This document shows positions 12,204-22,697 of a stretch of 64,000 bases of DNA, piece after piece. The DNA is from Gammaproteobacteria bacterium DTU037 (GTDB lineage Bacteria; Pseudomonadota; Gammaproteobacteria; Pseudomonadales; Pseudomonadaceae), in assembly GCA_001513025.1 (NCBI GenBank), contig LFRZ01000019.1, positions 1 to 64,000 of the forward strand, in the 5' to 3' direction. Positions within the stretch are counted from its first letter, which is position 1; every line of letters begins with the position of its first letter. The notes beneath the pieces were generated by a model, which worked only from the letters and a program-made list of their open reading frames with translations, ran no database searches and had not been told where the DNA came from. A program made the translations under genes and the position numbers.

Positions 12204-12590
12204 TTGACTGCAGTATCGCCTCAGCGCGTGTTAATTCTGGTGACCAGTGGTCCGAGCACGCCGGCACGCTGCGCAGCACCTTTTCACATTGCTACGCTGT
12301 TAGCCTGTATGGACGCCGAGGTCACACTGTATTTGACCGGTGAGGCGGCGCAGTTTGCCTATCTAGGTGTAGCGGAGACAGTATTCCCTGAGGAGGGCGG
12401 TGCGCCAGTGCTGCATTTTATTCGCCAAGCCAAGCAAATGGGCGTGCGCTTATTGCTCTGTCGTAAGCCACCAATTGCCGGGCAAACGACTCTTGTCGAG
12501 CCGGTCTTAATTGCTGAAGTGGACGATTACGGTAGCGGCGGTGAACTGGCGACGATGATTCTCGAATACGAAAAGGTGCTCTCATTATGA
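12204..12590 (+). CDS. DsrE/TusD-family sulfur-relay-like protein
   Basis: A 128-residue DsrE-like domain: beta strand VLILVTSGP, helix with HIATLLACMDAEVTLYLTGEAA, then KQMGVRLLLCRKPP with a cysteine (Cys86) where DsrE/TusD proteins carry their persulfide cysteine; Cys23 and Cys35 are additional. Start is TTG with a strong AGGAGGT 4-5 nt upstream. It overlaps the next gene by ATGA, so it is coupled to a lipoyl-carrier-like protein. A sulfur (or selenium) transfer role is inferred from the family. YedF, a selenium-associated protein, also has a DsrE-like domain, which makes the neighbouring Sec island notable. Confidence 0.75.
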   Translation: MTAVSPQRVLILVTSGPSTPARCAAPFHIATLLACMDAEVTLYLTGEAAQFAYLGVAETVFPEEGGAPVLHFIRQAKQMGVRLLLCRKPPIAGQTTLVEPVLIAEVDDYGSGGELATMILEYEKVLSL

Positions 12591-13054
12591 TATTGGATGC
12601 TATGCGTTTTCCTGATGGGCTCTGGTACGCCCCCGAGCACAGCATGTGGCTGCGCGAGGAAACAGAGGGTGCAGTGACCTTAGGATTGACCGATTACGGC
12701 GTGGCTTTGTTTGGTGATATTTTTGCTTTTACCCCTAAACGTTTGGGTTTGCATATCGAGGCTGACCGCAGTTTAGGCGTGGTGGAGTTTGCCAAGGCTG
12801 CGGCTTCGGCAAAAAGTCCGATTGCCGGTACGGTGGTGGCGCACAACGAGTCGCTGTCGCAGCGTCCAGCGTTGATCAATCGAGACTGTTACGGTGCTGG
12901 CTGGATGATTCGCCTACGCCCTGATGATTGGGCCAGTGCTCAGTTGCAGTTGTTACGCGGTGAACAAGCGCTGGCTGCTTTTGTTGCACAAGCACAAAGT
13001 GACGGTTTTGATCCAGATGATGAAAGTGTTCAGGCGCTGAAGTTGAAAGATTGA
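12587..13054 (+). CDS. GcvH-like lipoyl-carrier protein
   Basis: A 155-residue biotinyl/lipoyl domain protein related to glycine cleavage H protein. It shows H-protein signatures: YAPEHSMWLREE at the N-terminus, LGLTDYGVALFGDI, and VEFAKAAASAKSPIAGTVV, where Lys70 occupies the lipoylation position. The C-terminus WMIRLRPDDW resembles H protein 'GWL..' segments. No gcvT or gcvP is nearby. It is coupled to the DsrE-like gene, recalling lipoate-binding LbpA proteins that accompany DsrE in sHdr sulfur-oxidising systems, but no hdr genes are present in this window. Function is unknown; carrier role inferred. Confidence 0.8.
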   Translation: MILDAMRFPDGLWYAPEHSMWLREETEGAVTLGLTDYGVALFGDIFAFTPKRLGLHIEADRSLGVVEFAKAAASAKSPIAGTVVAHNESLSQRPALINRDCYGAGWMIRLRPDDWASAQLQLLRGEQALAAFVAQAQSDGFDPDDESVQALKLKD

Positions 13055-13080
13055 ATTTGAAACCTTGGATTGCTGCGAAG

Positions 13081-13176
13081 TGGCGGAGGGCAGTGGGAGT
13101 CGAACCCACCCAGGAACGGCTGCCGTCCCCAACCGGATTTGAAATCCGGCCACACCACCGGATATGATTGCCCTCC
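13081..13176 (-). tRNA. selC: tRNA-Sec (anticodon UCA), selC
   Basis: Read on the minus strand this is a 96-nt tRNA with GGAGGGC acceptor pairing to GCCCTCC, a long variable arm, the T-loop GGTTCGACTCC, and anticodon TCA within GGATTTCAAATCC. An encoded CCA follows the discriminator G. The layout closely follows E. coli selC. It lies just upstream of nothing on its own strand but just downstream of the selB stop, completing the Sec decoding set next to selA, selB and a UGA-containing fdnG. Confidence 0.97.
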
Positions 13177-13190
13177 GTATGCGCCACATA

Positions 13191-15116
13191 CTAACGGGTT
13201 TTGATGCGCAGCACTAGGCTACTGTCTGCACGGATTCGACGTTGGTTGCCGAAGCGCCGCGTCACGCCAAGACGGTCGAGGTATTCCAATAACTGCACGC
13301 AACGTTTACGCCCCAAACCCAAAGCATCGCGAAACGCCACCACTTCTAGGGTGTTATCGCTGGCAGCCAAGCGCATGGCGTATTCTGCCAGTTGCTCGAT
13401 GGCGGGTTCGGGATAAAACAAGTCGCGCACCACCTGATGCAATTGTCCTAAACGCGCCAGTTTCAGCAGCAGTGCACGCACTGTGGCTTCGTCAATGTTT
13501 TCAAGCTGCGCAAGGTCTCGCACCCAAGGTGGATTAATACCGGCAACTTCGAGATGTGGCCAGAGCTGGGCTTTCAGTGTGTCTTCGGCCTCGCTTAAAC
13601 GCACCTGAAAGTCTGGCATGTGCAGCCATGGGCCGCTGCTCGTGACACTGGCATCATTTAAAGCCTCATCCAGCACTGCACTGAAGACGCCAGGTTCTAA
13701 ATGGGGGAGACCATAACGACGCAAGCGGCTCCGGTCAGGTCCTGACTCGTCTGGCTGCTCCTGATGAAAGCGTGTTAACGCCGCGGTCAGCGTTAAGCGA
13801 TGCTGTTGCCAGAGCGCCTCAGCGAACAAACGTGGGCCACTCGAGGTTTTCTGGGTGACAGTGCCTTGCGGCAATAACCAGCCGTGCTGGGGTCGGTTGA
13901 ATTTGCATTCTAAGGACGCTGGCGCCAAGCCGTTATCGGCAGCGCTAAGTAAGACTGGCAGTGCGATTTCGAGCCCGCCTTGTTGCAACGCTTGCAATTG
14001 CGCCAGTCGTGCTGGCGTGCGCCGTTGTCGAGTCGGTGCATTTGGATCAAGCACAACGCCGCCACCCAGTGTGTGCCAAGCGGATTGGTCGCGCAGCACC
14101 ACGCGATCACCATAGACGGCTTGTGTTGTCTCATCCAGCACCAGTTGCGCCAAAGCACTGCTACCGGGGACGAGACGCGTATCTTCCAGCAGTGCCACGC
14201 GTCCGGTTAAACGCTGCGCGCCGAGGTGTACATGCACTGGCGTCCAGTGCTCTAGCGCTCGAGCAGCATCGGGTAATAGGCTGAGTTGGATATCCAGTCT
14301 GCGGCTAGGGCTTAACAACGCGGTGGGTAGCAGCCAATTGCCGCGATGGATGTGTTGTGCTTTAAGTCGATCGCCAGCCAGATTAAGGGCAACCCGTTGG
14401 CCCGCTTGAGCGCTCTCGGCGACACAGTTTTGCGCATGCAAACCGCGTACCCGTACGGTTTGATGAGCGCCCTTTGCGTCCACCAATAACAGGTTGTCGC
14501 CGACCGTTACCCGTCCGGACAAGGCGGTGCCGGTTACCACGGTGCCAGAACCGGAAATGCTAAAAGCGCGATCTACCGAGAGACGAAAATGGGTGTGGTC
14601 GGCATGCTGCGCGATATGGCTGGCTTCTGCTAACAGCGCCTCGCGTAGTGCAGCAATGCCGTCACCGTTGGTGCTTGAAACAGAAAAAATGGGCGCGTCA
14701 GCGTAGGGACTTACCGCCAGCAAAGACTTGATTTCAATTTCTGCAGCAGTCTGACGTTGCGTATCGACTCGGTCGCATTTGCTCAGTACCACCCATAAAT
14801 GCGCAATACCCAGCAGGGCTAGGATCGCTAAGTGCTCGCGGGTTTGCGGCATCACACCGTCATCGGCAGCGACCACGAGCAGGGCCAAATCAACCCCAGT
14901 CGCACCGGCCAGCATGTTATGCACGAAACGCTCATGGCCCGGCACGTCGATAAAACCTAGGGTTGCTTGACCGCCTAAATCTGCATAACGGTAACCCAGA
15001 TCGATGGTAATGCCGCGCTCCTGTTCCTCGCGGCGCTGATCGCCAGTTTGCCCTGTCAGCGCTTCTAATAGTGCAGTTTTACCGTGATCGATGTGCCCTG
15101 CAGTAGCGATAATCAT
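13191..15116 (-). CDS. selB: Selenocysteine-specific elongation factor SelB
   Basis: A 641-residue translational GTPase that delivers Sec-tRNA to UGA by binding the SECIS hairpin. The N-terminus [20 protein letters not shown] has the P-loop; [12 protein letters not shown] and SKCD follow. The C-terminal half contains winged-helix repeats, ending [17 protein letters not shown]. Length is close to E. coli SelB (614). The ATG overlaps the selA stop by 4 nt, so selA and selB are coupled. Confidence 0.97.
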   Translation of the reverse strand: MIIATAGHIDHGKTALLEALTGQTGDQRREEQERGITIDLGYRYADLGGQATLGFIDVPGHERFVHNMLAGATGVDLALLVVAADDGVMPQTREHLAILALLGIAHLWVVLSKCDRVDTQRQTAAEIEIKSLLAVSPYADAPIFSVSSTNGDGIAALREALLAEASHIAQHADHTHFRLSVDRAFSISGSGTVVTGTALSGRVTVGDNLLLVDAKGAHQTVRVRGLHAQNCVAESAQAGQRVALNLAGDRLKAQHIHRGNWLLPTALLSPSRRLDIQLSLLPDAARALEHWTPVHVHLGAQRLTGRVALLEDTRLVPGSSALAQLVLDETTQAVYGDRVVLRDQSAWHTLGGGVVLDPNAPTRQRRTPARLAQLQALQQGGLEIALPVLLSAADNGLAPASLECKFNRPQHGWLLPQGTVTQKTSSGPRLFAEALWQQHRLTLTAALTRFHQEQPDESGPDRSRLRRYGLPHLEPGVFSAVLDEALNDASVTSSGPWLHMPDFQVRLSEAEDTLKAQLWPHLEVAGINPPWVRDLAQLENIDEATVRALLLKLARLGQLHQVVRDLFYPEPAIEQLAEYAMRLAASDNTLEVVAFRDALGLGRKRCVQLLEYLDRLGVTRRFGNQRRIRADSSLVLRIKTR

Positions 15117-16528
15117 GTGTTGCTCACTTGTAGTTCCGAGAGCTGAGCAATGAATAGATTTTCATCATCCAATTGGCGCAGATCGAGCCATAAAGCGTCG
15201 TCATCAAGACGACCCACTACGGCAATCGGTAGAGCACGTAAGGCCGCCATTAACGCGGTCAGTGCGCGGTTACGTTGTTTGCGCGCGCCGTGCGGACGAA
15301 TGCACAGCGCGGCGCTGGGCAGACGGGCGATAGGTTGTGCGCCGCTGCCGATCATGCCGAGCGCCGCACATACATCGACCTGCCAACCTGAGCCTAACTG
15401 CTGTGCTATGAGTGGCGCTATGTGTTGCGCCTGCGCCTCGATGTCTATTGCGGGTCGCGTCAGGATACGTAGGCTGGTGAGGCGCTCAGCCAAGCGGTCG
15501 GGGTCTTGGTAGAGACGCAGAACTGCCTCTAGCGCGGCGAGGATCAGTTTATCCACACGCAGTGCACGCTTGAGTGGGTGCGCTTTGATTCGATCAATCA
15601 GATCGCGGCGGCCCACGATGATCCCCGCCTGCGGACCGCCGAGCAGCTTATCACCGCTAAAGGTGACGATATCTGCGCCGTCAGCCAGAGACTCCTGTAC
15701 CAGCGGTTCGCGTGGCAAATCCCATTGAGATAGATCGATTAAGCTGCCGCTGCCGAGGTCTTCCAGCAGCGGTAAGCCGTTATCATGGGCAATGGCGGCC
15801 AGATGTTTGGTTGCGACGCTGGCGGTAAAGCCTTGAATTACATAGTTACTGGGATGCACGCGCAAAATCAGCCCTGTATTCTGGTTAATTGCGGCTTGGT
15901 AATCGCGCGGGTGCGTACGGTTGGTGGTGCCCACCTCATGCAGAATAACGCCGGCCTGAGCCATAATATCGGGAATACGGAAGGAGCCGCCGATCTCAAT
16001 CAGCTCACCGCGTGAGATCACCGCCTCTTTGCCGGCGCCGATGGCGCTCAGTGCCAAGAGCACGGCGGCGGCATTGTTGTTGACCACCGTGGCCGCCTCG
16101 GCACCAGTCAGCTCGCAGATTAACTGCTCGACGAGACTGTCGCGGTCGCCGCGTTGGCCGCTGTTTAGATCAAATTCGAGATTGGTTGGGTAGCGCGCCG
16201 CCAGCGTCATGGCTTGAATGGCTTCCTCCGGTAGCAGTGCGCGACCTAAATTGGTGTGCAACACTGTTCCCGTCAGATTAAACATACGCCGCACGTTAGG
16301 GGTGTGCGCGCGAGCTAAGCGCGCCGCCACTTCACTCGCTAGCGCTTGCGTTGTCAGCATCTGTGGTCGCAGTTCGCTGCGCTGATAGGCGTCTCCCAGC
16401 TCGGCTAAATAGTCACGAACCACTGTGCGCAGTAAAGTGCGACCATAACGCTCTTGCAGGCTGGGCATGCCGTCGGCATTCAGCAGTTGCTCTACCGAGG
16501 GAGGGTGCGGTCGTTGCGGTGCATTCAT
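15113..16528 (-). CDS. selA: L-seryl-tRNA(Sec) selenium transferase SelA
   Basis: A 471-residue PLP enzyme converting Ser-tRNA(Sec) to Sec-tRNA(Sec) with selenophosphate. The N-terminal domain has PSVEQLLN and the PLP lysine lies in [14 protein letters not shown] near residue 292 (E. coli Lys295). Length fits (463 in E. coli). It overlaps fdhE by one base and selB by four, forming an fdhE-selA-selB operon. selD, which makes selenophosphate, is not in the window. Confidence 0.97.
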   Translation of the reverse strand: MNAPQRPHPPSVEQLLNADGMPSLQERYGRTLLRTVVRDYLAELGDAYQRSELRPQMLTTQALASEVAARLARAHTPNVRRMFNLTGTVLHTNLGRALLPEEAIQAMTLAARYPTNLEFDLNSGQRGDRDSLVEQLICELTGAEAATVVNNNAAAVLLALSAIGAGKEAVISRGELIEIGGSFRIPDIMAQAGVILHEVGTTNRTHPRDYQAAINQNTGLILRVHPSNYVIQGFTASVATKHLAAIAHDNGLPLLEDLGSGSLIDLSQWDLPREPLVQESLADGADIVTFSGDKLLGGPQAGIIVGRRDLIDRIKAHPLKRALRVDKLILAALEAVLRLYQDPDRLAERLTSLRILTRPAIDIEAQAQHIAPLIAQQLGSGWQVDVCAALGMIGSGAQPIARLPSAALCIRPHGARKQRNRALTALMAALRALPIAVVGRLDDDALWLDLRQLDDENLFIAQLSELQVSNT

Positions 16529-17472
16529 TAATTGCCGTCCTCTTGCTCACCGTCACCACCCGGCGCCAACAGTAAGTTTGGCGTACGACGCTGCCAGTTC
16601 TGTTCCGCCAAGTACAGGTCCAAATCGAGGCTGGCAAGGTCGGCGCTGAGCGCTTCAGCGTTGGGGTCAAGCTCAAGATAAATTTGTTTTAAATAAGTAT
16701 GGCACTCGGGGCAGGCTTCAGCTTTGATCGCGTGTGGGCTGTTATCAAAGTGCAAATAGTCGAGTTCCCGCGTGCTTCGGCAATGACTGCATTTTAGGCG
16801 AACATAGTGCCACTCAGCGGCGCACAGCGAACACATCAGATAGCGCACGCCGTCGATGGGACGGCGCTGATGGATAACCCCTGCGACGGGCAGCGAGCCG
16901 CAGCAGGGGCACTCGGTTTGATCTTCGCGTTCGCGGATCTCGTCGATATCAATGGCTTTTAACCAATGCCGCCAAGCAAGTTGCAAGGCGGCGCCAAGAA
17001 AAGGCACCAGCGCTTCGGGCACTGCGCTAAAACGACCACCTAGCAACGCGGTCGCCCAGGTTTGGCGTTGTGTTGCATCGGCCTCGTGCAGGCGTTGCAG
17101 TGCGGTGCGCACCGCGTCAGGTATGTCGCTATTTTGCTCAGTGAACGCGGCCAGCCAAGCGTCCAATTGGGTTTGCCAGCCGCTGTCGTGAAGTAAGGAA
17201 TCCACTGCCAGTGGCGGCATCTGGTGCTCGAAAGCAGCGCTGATGTTGGTGGCGCTGAGTTCAGGTAGCTTGGGCGGTGCATCAAACACCGTTTGTTGCG
17301 CGCGGCAAATGCTGGCCAGTAGGCGCAGATAAGCGCTCATCGGATGGTCTACGGCTAAGCTTTCAAAGCGCTGGGCGCGTTTGTAAAACACATCTGGCGG
17401 CGGCAGTTGCACGAAGGGCGGCGTCATGGCCGCGCTTTCGATCTCCCCCGGTTCGAGAATTTTTGATGACAT
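16528..17472 (-). CDS. fdhE: Formate dehydrogenase accessory protein FdhE
   Basis: A 314-residue cytoplasmic protein needed for maturation and activity of respiratory formate dehydrogenases. It carries four CxxC pairs typical of FdhE: CPCCG, CSLC, CSHC and CPEC, spread over about residues 185-265. The N-terminal half is helical, with [17 protein letters not shown] near residue 22. It leads the fdhE-selA-selB unit, separated from fdnI by a terminator-like hairpin. Confidence 0.95.
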   Translation of the reverse strand: MSSKILEPGEIESAAMTPPFVQLPPPDVFYKRAQRFESLAVDHPMSAYLRLLASICRAQQTVFDAPPKLPELSATNISAAFEHQMPPLAVDSLLHDSGWQTQLDAWLAAFTEQNSDIPDAVRTALQRLHEADATQRQTWATALLGGRFSAVPEALVPFLGAALQLAWRHWLKAIDIDEIREREDQTECPCCGSLPVAGVIHQRRPIDGVRYLMCSLCAAEWHYVRLKCSHCRSTRELDYLHFDNSPHAIKAEACPECHTYLKQIYLELDPNAEALSADLASLDLDLYLAEQNWQRRTPNLLLAPGGDGEQEDGN

Positions 17473-17525
17473 GGGCTGAATCCTTGTCTAAGTAAGTCTG
17501 GACGTGCGTTGTTGTGATCATAGAG

Positions 17526-17561
17526 TAAAAACAAACAGGCAGCGCATTTCTACGCTGCCTG
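17526..17561 (-). terminator. Terminator between fdnI and fdhE
   Basis: On the minus strand a 9-bp stem (CAGGCAGCG / CGCTGCCTG) is followed by TTTGTTTTTAC. It lies downstream of fdnI and before fdhE, so fdnGHI and fdhE-selAB are probably separate or attenuated transcription units. Confidence 0.75.
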
Positions 17562-17623
17562 GCTACAACTCCTGTGTAGGCATAGTGTTCAGGCCGAAAG
17601 TCTTCGAAACTGAACGGTAGGGC

Positions 17624-18259
17624 TCAGCGCTCTTTTTTGCGCATTTCGTCATACCAGAGTTTGTGGTGCTTGCGCGCCCAAGCCCGGCTGACCTTGCCGG
17701 AGGTCATGGCACCTATTGAGCCTTTTACCCAGATCGCCGCGTAGATGTGGACGACGATGCTGGAAATCAGCACAAAGGCGAAGAACGCATGCAAGACACT
17801 GGCAAGGCGGATCAGACCAATGGCGAAGAAGCCGCTGAAGTACTCGCGCCAGATCACGATGCCACTGAGCAGCAACATCAGCATGCTGAGTACCAGTACC
17901 CAGAACAACAGCTTCTGGCCAGCGTTGTACTTGCCTACTGGCGGTACGTCTTCTTCGTTGTTAGTGATCACCTTGCGCCACTGCGCCAGCCATTGACGAT
18001 CGTGCGCTTTCATCCGGTTGCGACCGGCAAAGCGTAAGGCCATTAAGACAAACAGGATCGACATCAGTACCCCGAGGAAGGGGTGCAGAATCCGTGTCCA
18101 AGGCCCACCGCCAAACAGGTTGCTCAACCAGAATAACGCCGGATGGAAGAGCGCGAGGCCCGATAGAGCAGACAGGATAAATAGCAGCGCAACCCCCCAG
18201 TGATTGGAACGTTCGTTGGCATTGTAGCGCTGCAGGTCTTGCTTCATGTCCTTGTTCAT
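17624..18259 (-). CDS. fdnI: Formate dehydrogenase cytochrome b556 (gamma) subunit
   Basis: A 211-residue membrane subunit that anchors the enzyme and passes electrons from formate to quinone via two hemes b. Four hydrophobic segments are visible, with histidines in NHWGVALLF, ILHPFLGVLM, VLHAFFAFVL and VVHIYAAIWVK as likely heme ligands. The ATG nine codons into the track ORF is chosen because GGAGGAG precedes it. It follows the fdnH stop by one base. FdnI/FdoI naming cannot be separated from sequence alone. Confidence 0.93.
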   Translation of the reverse strand: MNKDMKQDLQRYNANERSNHWGVALLFILSALSGLALFHPALFWLSNLFGGGPWTRILHPFLGVLMSILFVLMALRFAGRNRMKAHDRQWLAQWRKVITNNEEDVPPVGKYNAGQKLLFWVLVLSMLMLLLSGIVIWREYFSGFFAIGLIRLASVLHAFFAFVLISSIVVHIYAAIWVKGSIGAMTSGKVSRAWARKHHKLWYDEMRKKER

Positions 18260-18260
18260 A

Positions 18261-19190
18261 TCACTCTCCTCCCGCGCTAGGGTCACGGCGCTCGGCAGGG
18301 TCGAAGTGTTCGACCGATGCTAACGTCTGCTGGGCTTCCTCGTCGTCTTCGACGCGGTTCGGCCCGACCCGTATGTAATGGAAGAACCCAGCCAGCGCTG
18401 TGGCCGCTATAGCTGCCATGGCCAAGGGTTTGGTCACGCCTTTCCAGACGCCGACCATTGGGCTGATACTTGGGTTTTGTGGCAAGCCGCTGTATAAACC
18501 TGCCTTATCAGCATGGTGTAGCACATACATCACGTGGGTTCCGCCCACGCCTTGAGGGTCATAGAGTCCGGCATTTTCATAGCCGCGCTGTTTTAGATCG
18601 GCAATGCGCCAGTCGGCATGCTCCTTCATGTCCTGCTTGGTACCGAAGACGATCGCCCCAGTGGGGCAGACCTTCACGCAGGCCGGTTCAAGACCGACTG
18701 CCACCCGATCAGAGCACAAGGTGCATTTGTACGCTTTGTTGTCCTTTTTTGAAATGCGCGGCACGTCAAACGGACAACCCGTGATGCAGTAGCCGCAGCC
18801 AATACATTTATCTTGGTTGAAGTCGACGATGCCGTTAGCGTATTTAATGATTGCACCAGGACTTGGGCAGGCTTTGAGGCAGCCTGGGTCTTCGCAGTGC
18901 ATGCAGCCATCTTTGCGGATCAGCCATTCAAGGTCTTCATCAGTGGTTTCGTGCTCGGCAAAGCGCATCACTGTCCATGAGTCGGCCGTCAAATCGCTGG
19001 GGTTGTCATACACCCCAACGTTAGTGCCGACTTCATCGCGCAGATCATTCCATTCTGAACACGCCACTTGGCAGGCCTTGCAGCCGATGCACTGGGTGGT
19101 GTCGATCAGTTTTGCCACTTCGTCGATTTGACGTACCGAGGGACTCGCCGTGGTCGTGGCAGAGCGTGCGATTATGTCTTGTGTGGCCAT
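18261..19190 (-). CDS. fdnH: Formate dehydrogenase iron-sulfur (beta) subunit
   Basis: A 309-residue electron-transfer subunit. Four [4Fe-4S] motif groups are visible: [31 protein letters not shown] and CTLC...[10 protein letters not shown] single C-terminal membrane helix (about residues 258-276, [16 protein letters not shown]) anchors it, as in E. coli FdnH. It sits between fdnG and fdnI with almost no spacing, so the three are co-translated. Confidence 0.96.
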   Translation of the reverse strand: MATQDIIARSATTTASPSVRQIDEVAKLIDTTQCIGCKACQVACSEWNDLRDEVGTNVGVYDNPSDLTADSWTVMRFAEHETTDEDLEWLIRKDGCMHCEDPGCLKACPSPGAIIKYANGIVDFNQDKCIGCGYCITGCPFDVPRISKKDNKAYKCTLCSDRVAVGLEPACVKVCPTGAIVFGTKQDMKEHADWRIADLKQRGYENAGLYDPQGVGGTHVMYVLHHADKAGLYSGLPQNPSISPMVGVWKGVTKPLAMAAIAATALAGFFHYIRVGPNRVEDDEEAQQTLASVEHFDPAERRDPSAGGE

Positions 19191-19192
19191 GA

Positions 19193-22100
19193 TTACACCC
19201 TCTCCACGTTAACTAGGAAAGATTTAAATTCCGGCGTATGGGTGTTGCCGTCACCAACGAAGGGTGTCAGCGTATTGGTCAGGTAACCGTTTTTGGCCAC
19301 CCCGACAAAGCCCCAGTGCAGCGGAATACCGACGTGATGCACGATCTTGCCGTCTACCAGCAGCGGCCTGAGGCGCTTAGTGACCACCGCTACGGCTTCA
19401 ATAAAGCCGCGGTTGGATGACACCCGCACCCGATCACCGGCCTTGATCCCTAGTTCGCCAGCCATTACCGCGCCGAGTTCGACAAACTGTTGTGGCTGCA
19501 TGATCGCGTTGATCCGGCTGTGCTTGGTCCAGAAGTGAAAGTGCTCAGTGAGTCGATAGGTGGTCGCCGCATAGGGAAACTCCTTCGCCGTGCCGAACAC
19601 ATCCATATCGTTACGGAACACCCGTGCTGCTGGGTTACTGGTTACTCCGGCTGAAGTGGGATGCAATGGGTTGCGCCCGATCGGTGTCTCGAAGGGTTCA
19701 TAGTGCTCAGGGAATGGGCCTTCGGCCATGTTGCCGCGAGCGAAGAAACGCGCCACACCTTCGGGGTTCATAATGAACGGATTCATTTTATCTTCTGGCG
19801 CTGAGGTCGCAGCAAAGTCGGGGACATCGGTACCGGTCCACTTGCTGCCATCCCACCAGACCAAACGCTTGTCTTTGTCGTTCCAAGGTTTACCCGCTGG
19901 GTCTGCCGAGGCACGGTTGTAAAGGATGCGACGGTTGGCTGGCCATGACCAGGCCCAACCTAAAGTCTGGCCCATATCATAGGGGTCAGCGTTGTCGCGC
20001 CGTGCCATCTGATTGCCTGCTTCGGTCCAAGAGCCGCAGAACAGCCAGCAGCCACTTGAGGTGCTGCCGTCATCGCGCAGTTGACTAAAGCCTGCCAGTT
20101 GTTGTCCAGCACGCACCAGCACTTCGCCGGTGTTTGGATCTTTGAGGTCGACCAGCGCTTTACCGTTGTATTCCTTGGCAATTTCTTCGGGGGCTGGCTC
20201 ATCGGGACGTAGGTAGGACCAGTCCAAATTCATGATTGGATCTGGGAAAGCACCGCCTTCTTTGGCATAGAGCGCACGCAGACGATGGAATAAACCACCC
20301 ATAATCGCCACGTCAGGACGCGCTTCACCGGGTGGCTCAGCACCTTTCCAGTGCCACTGTAACCAGCGACTGCTGTTGACCAGCGAACCATCCTCTTCGG
20401 CGAAGCAACTGGTGGGCAGGCGGAAGACCGTGGTCTGAATACTGGCGGTATCCACATCGTTGTATTCATCAACGTGTTTCCAGAATTCCGAGGTTTCGGT
20501 CACCAGCGGATCCATGATCACGAGATACTTCAGACGTGCCAGTGCTGCGCCGATTTTTGCCTTGTTGGGAAACGCGGCAATCGGGTTGAAGCCTTGACAG
20601 AAGTAACCGTTGACCTTGCCTTCGTACATCATATCGAAGTACTTCAGCACGTCATACATTGGCTCATCGAGTTTGGGTAGCCAGTCGTAGCCCCAGTTGT
20701 TTTCTTCGGTAACCGCGTCGCCGTACCACGCCTTCATCAGGCTGACATGAAAGCGTCCATAGTGTTGCCAGTACGACATTTGCCCAGGACGCAGTGCCTG
20801 AGGGGCGCGCTTGGCAATATAGGCGTCGTAGTCTTGTTCATCATCACGCGGCAGGGTCAGGTAACCCGGCAACAGATTGGAGAGCAGACCTAGATCGGTT
20901 AAACCTTGGATGTTAGAGTGACCGCGTAGGGCGTTCACACCACCACCAGGCATGCCGATATTACCCAGCAGCAACTGCAGCATGGCACCGGCGCGAATCA
21001 TCTGTGAACCCACCGAGTGCTGGGTCCAGCCTAGCGCATAGAGAATGGTCATGGTCTTGCCAGGCACCGCAGTCTCAGCAATATGATCCCATATTTGCAT
21101 CATGCGTTTGAGCGGTGTGCCGCAGATGCTACTGACCATCTCTGGGGTATAACGGCTGTAGTGTTTTTTCAGCAGTTGATAGACACAGTTTGGGTGCTGC
21201 AGGGTCATATCAACCTTGGCATGCCCATTTTCGTCAAGTTCGTAATCCCAGTCGCTCTTGTCGGGATAGCTGCGCGAGTCGGCGTCATAACCGTTGAACA
21301 AGCCCTCTTCAAAGCTAAAGCCTTGCTTTACGATAAACGGCATGTCGGTGTAGTTACGCACGTATTCGTGCTGAATCTGATCGGTTTCCAGTAAATAACG
21401 AATCAAACCACCTAAGAAAGCGATATCCGTGCCGGTACGAATCGGCGCGTAGACATCGGCCAATGAGGCTGTCCGAGTGAAGCGTGGATCCACCACCAGC
21501 AGCTTGGCCTGGTTATGCGCTTTAGCTTCAGTAACCCACTTAAAACCGCACGGGTGCGCTTCTGCGGCATTGCCGCCCATCACTAACACCAAGTTGGCGT
21601 TTTTGATGTCGCTCCAGTGATTGGTCATGGCTCCACGGCCAAACGTCGGGGCAAGACCTGCCACCGTCGGACCGTGTCAAACGCGCGCCTGGTTGTCGAA
21701 ACCCAGAATACCCAGTGAACGTACCACTTTGTGCGTCATATAGCCGGCTTCGCTGGACGCCGCTGACGCGGCTAGAAAGCCTGTGGTCAACCAACGGTTG
21801 ACGGTTTGTCCAGCGTCGTTTTTCTCAATGAAGTTGGCGTCACGGTCATCTTTCACTAAACGTGCAATACGGGTTAAGGCATCCTCCCAGCTGAGACGTT
21901 TCCACTCGTTGCTGCCCGCTTCGCGCACTTGCGGGTACTGCAGGCGATTGGGGCTGCGAATGAAGTCAATCAGGCCGGCACCCTTTGGACATAAGGTGCC
22001 ACGGTTAACCGGATGGTCTGCGTCACCTTCAATATGGAAGATTTCTTGGCTGACGTTTTTGCCACCGCTACCACGGCTATACATGATCAGGCCACAGCCC

Positions 22101-22267
22101 ACCGAGCAGTAGGGACAAGTGTTACGCGTCTCTTTAGTGTTGGCGAGCTTGAAATGGCGGACCGATTCGGCAAAGGCCGGCGCCGGTGCCATACCGAGCG
22201 CGGCAAGGCTTGATGCGGCGATTCCCACGCCGCAAAATTTGAAAAACTCTCGACGGTTAATATCCAT
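19193..22267 (-). CDS. fdnG: Selenocysteine-containing formate dehydrogenase alpha subunit (Tat-exported)
   Basis: The ORF track splits this gene into a 199-aa and an 823-aa piece at an in-frame TGA. The junction reads [23 protein letters not shown], exactly the Sec site of FdnG/FdoG (Sec196 in E. coli, residue 197 here), and a SECIS-like hairpin follows. So this is one 1024-residue molybdopterin oxidoreductase, not a frameshift. The N-terminus has Tat motif [10 protein letters not shown] and the [4Fe-4S] motif CPYCSVGCG. It oxidises formate in the periplasm. Start ATG is 9 nt after GAGGAG; the upstream ATG overlaps that site. Confidence 0.97.
21641..21679 (-). promoter_or_regulatory. Bacterial SECIS element with Sec UGA codon of fdnG
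   Basis: Directly after the in-frame TGA, the mRNA can form a stem with apical part GGCA-GGTCT-TGCC, the GGUCU loop recognised by SelB in E. coli fdhF/fdnG. It recodes UGA as selenocysteine. Confidence 0.9.
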
Positions 22268-22697
22268 CGTGATCATCTCCTCTTGTGCTTGGGCGCTGGC
22301 AACTGTCGCTTGTTAAATCAGCAACTGATCAGCAAACCACCGCAAGCAAACCAGAAAAATAGGCCAACTGCGCACTGGCAGAGGGCGGGGAATGTATTGG
22401 TATCAGTCAGGCAAACACACATAGCCTTAATTGAACTTAGCAGACGTATAACTTTTTGACTAGTGAGTCAAACCGATAACTGCGGATTTTTCAGCGCAAT
22501 TGCAAGCGTTGAGCTGGAGGGTATGAGTTAACCTGTGTACAAGACGCAGAGGCCTGAGCACTGAATCGGTGTTATGGAGCAATCAGAAGGCGAGTGGGGG
22601 TTTAAACAAGGGCGCTAGCCAGCAAGGCAGTGTGATTGCCTGAGACTGGCTATTACTGGCGGGCGCTCAGTGTAAGGGGCGTATTTGTTTGTGTGAG
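22268..22697. other. Intergenic region upstream of fdnG
   Basis: About 430 bp between fdnG (start) and the ydcF-like gene (stop), both on the minus strand, with no credible gene. It should hold the fdnGHI promoter. The clearest site is an 18-bp palindrome described separately. No FNR/Anr box (TTGAT-N4-ATCAA) was found, nor a confident sigma-54 promoter. Confidence 0.5.
22455..22472. promoter_or_regulatory. 18-bp palindrome upstream of fdnG, possible operator
   Basis: TTTGACTAGTGAGTCAAA has 7-bp perfect arms around AGTG, about 190 bp before the fdnG start. Spacing between TTGA and TCAA is 8 nt, not the 6 nt of FNR/Anr sites, so the binding protein is unknown. Confidence 0.45.

Noticed and set aside
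13961-14284. Plus-strand ORFs of 76-107 codons inside selB
   Set aside because: They are antisense to selB, which is complete and well conserved.
21677-21679. Apparent frameshift or nonsense mutation splitting fdnG
   Set aside because: The TGA is at the known Sec position with the DNQARV-U-HGPTV context and a SECIS-like hairpin, and selA, selB and tRNA-Sec are adjacent; it is a selenocysteine codon.
22456-22471. FNR/Anr box upstream of fdnG
   Set aside because: TTGA and TCAA are 8 nt apart, whereas FNR/Anr needs 6; kept only as an unassigned palindrome.
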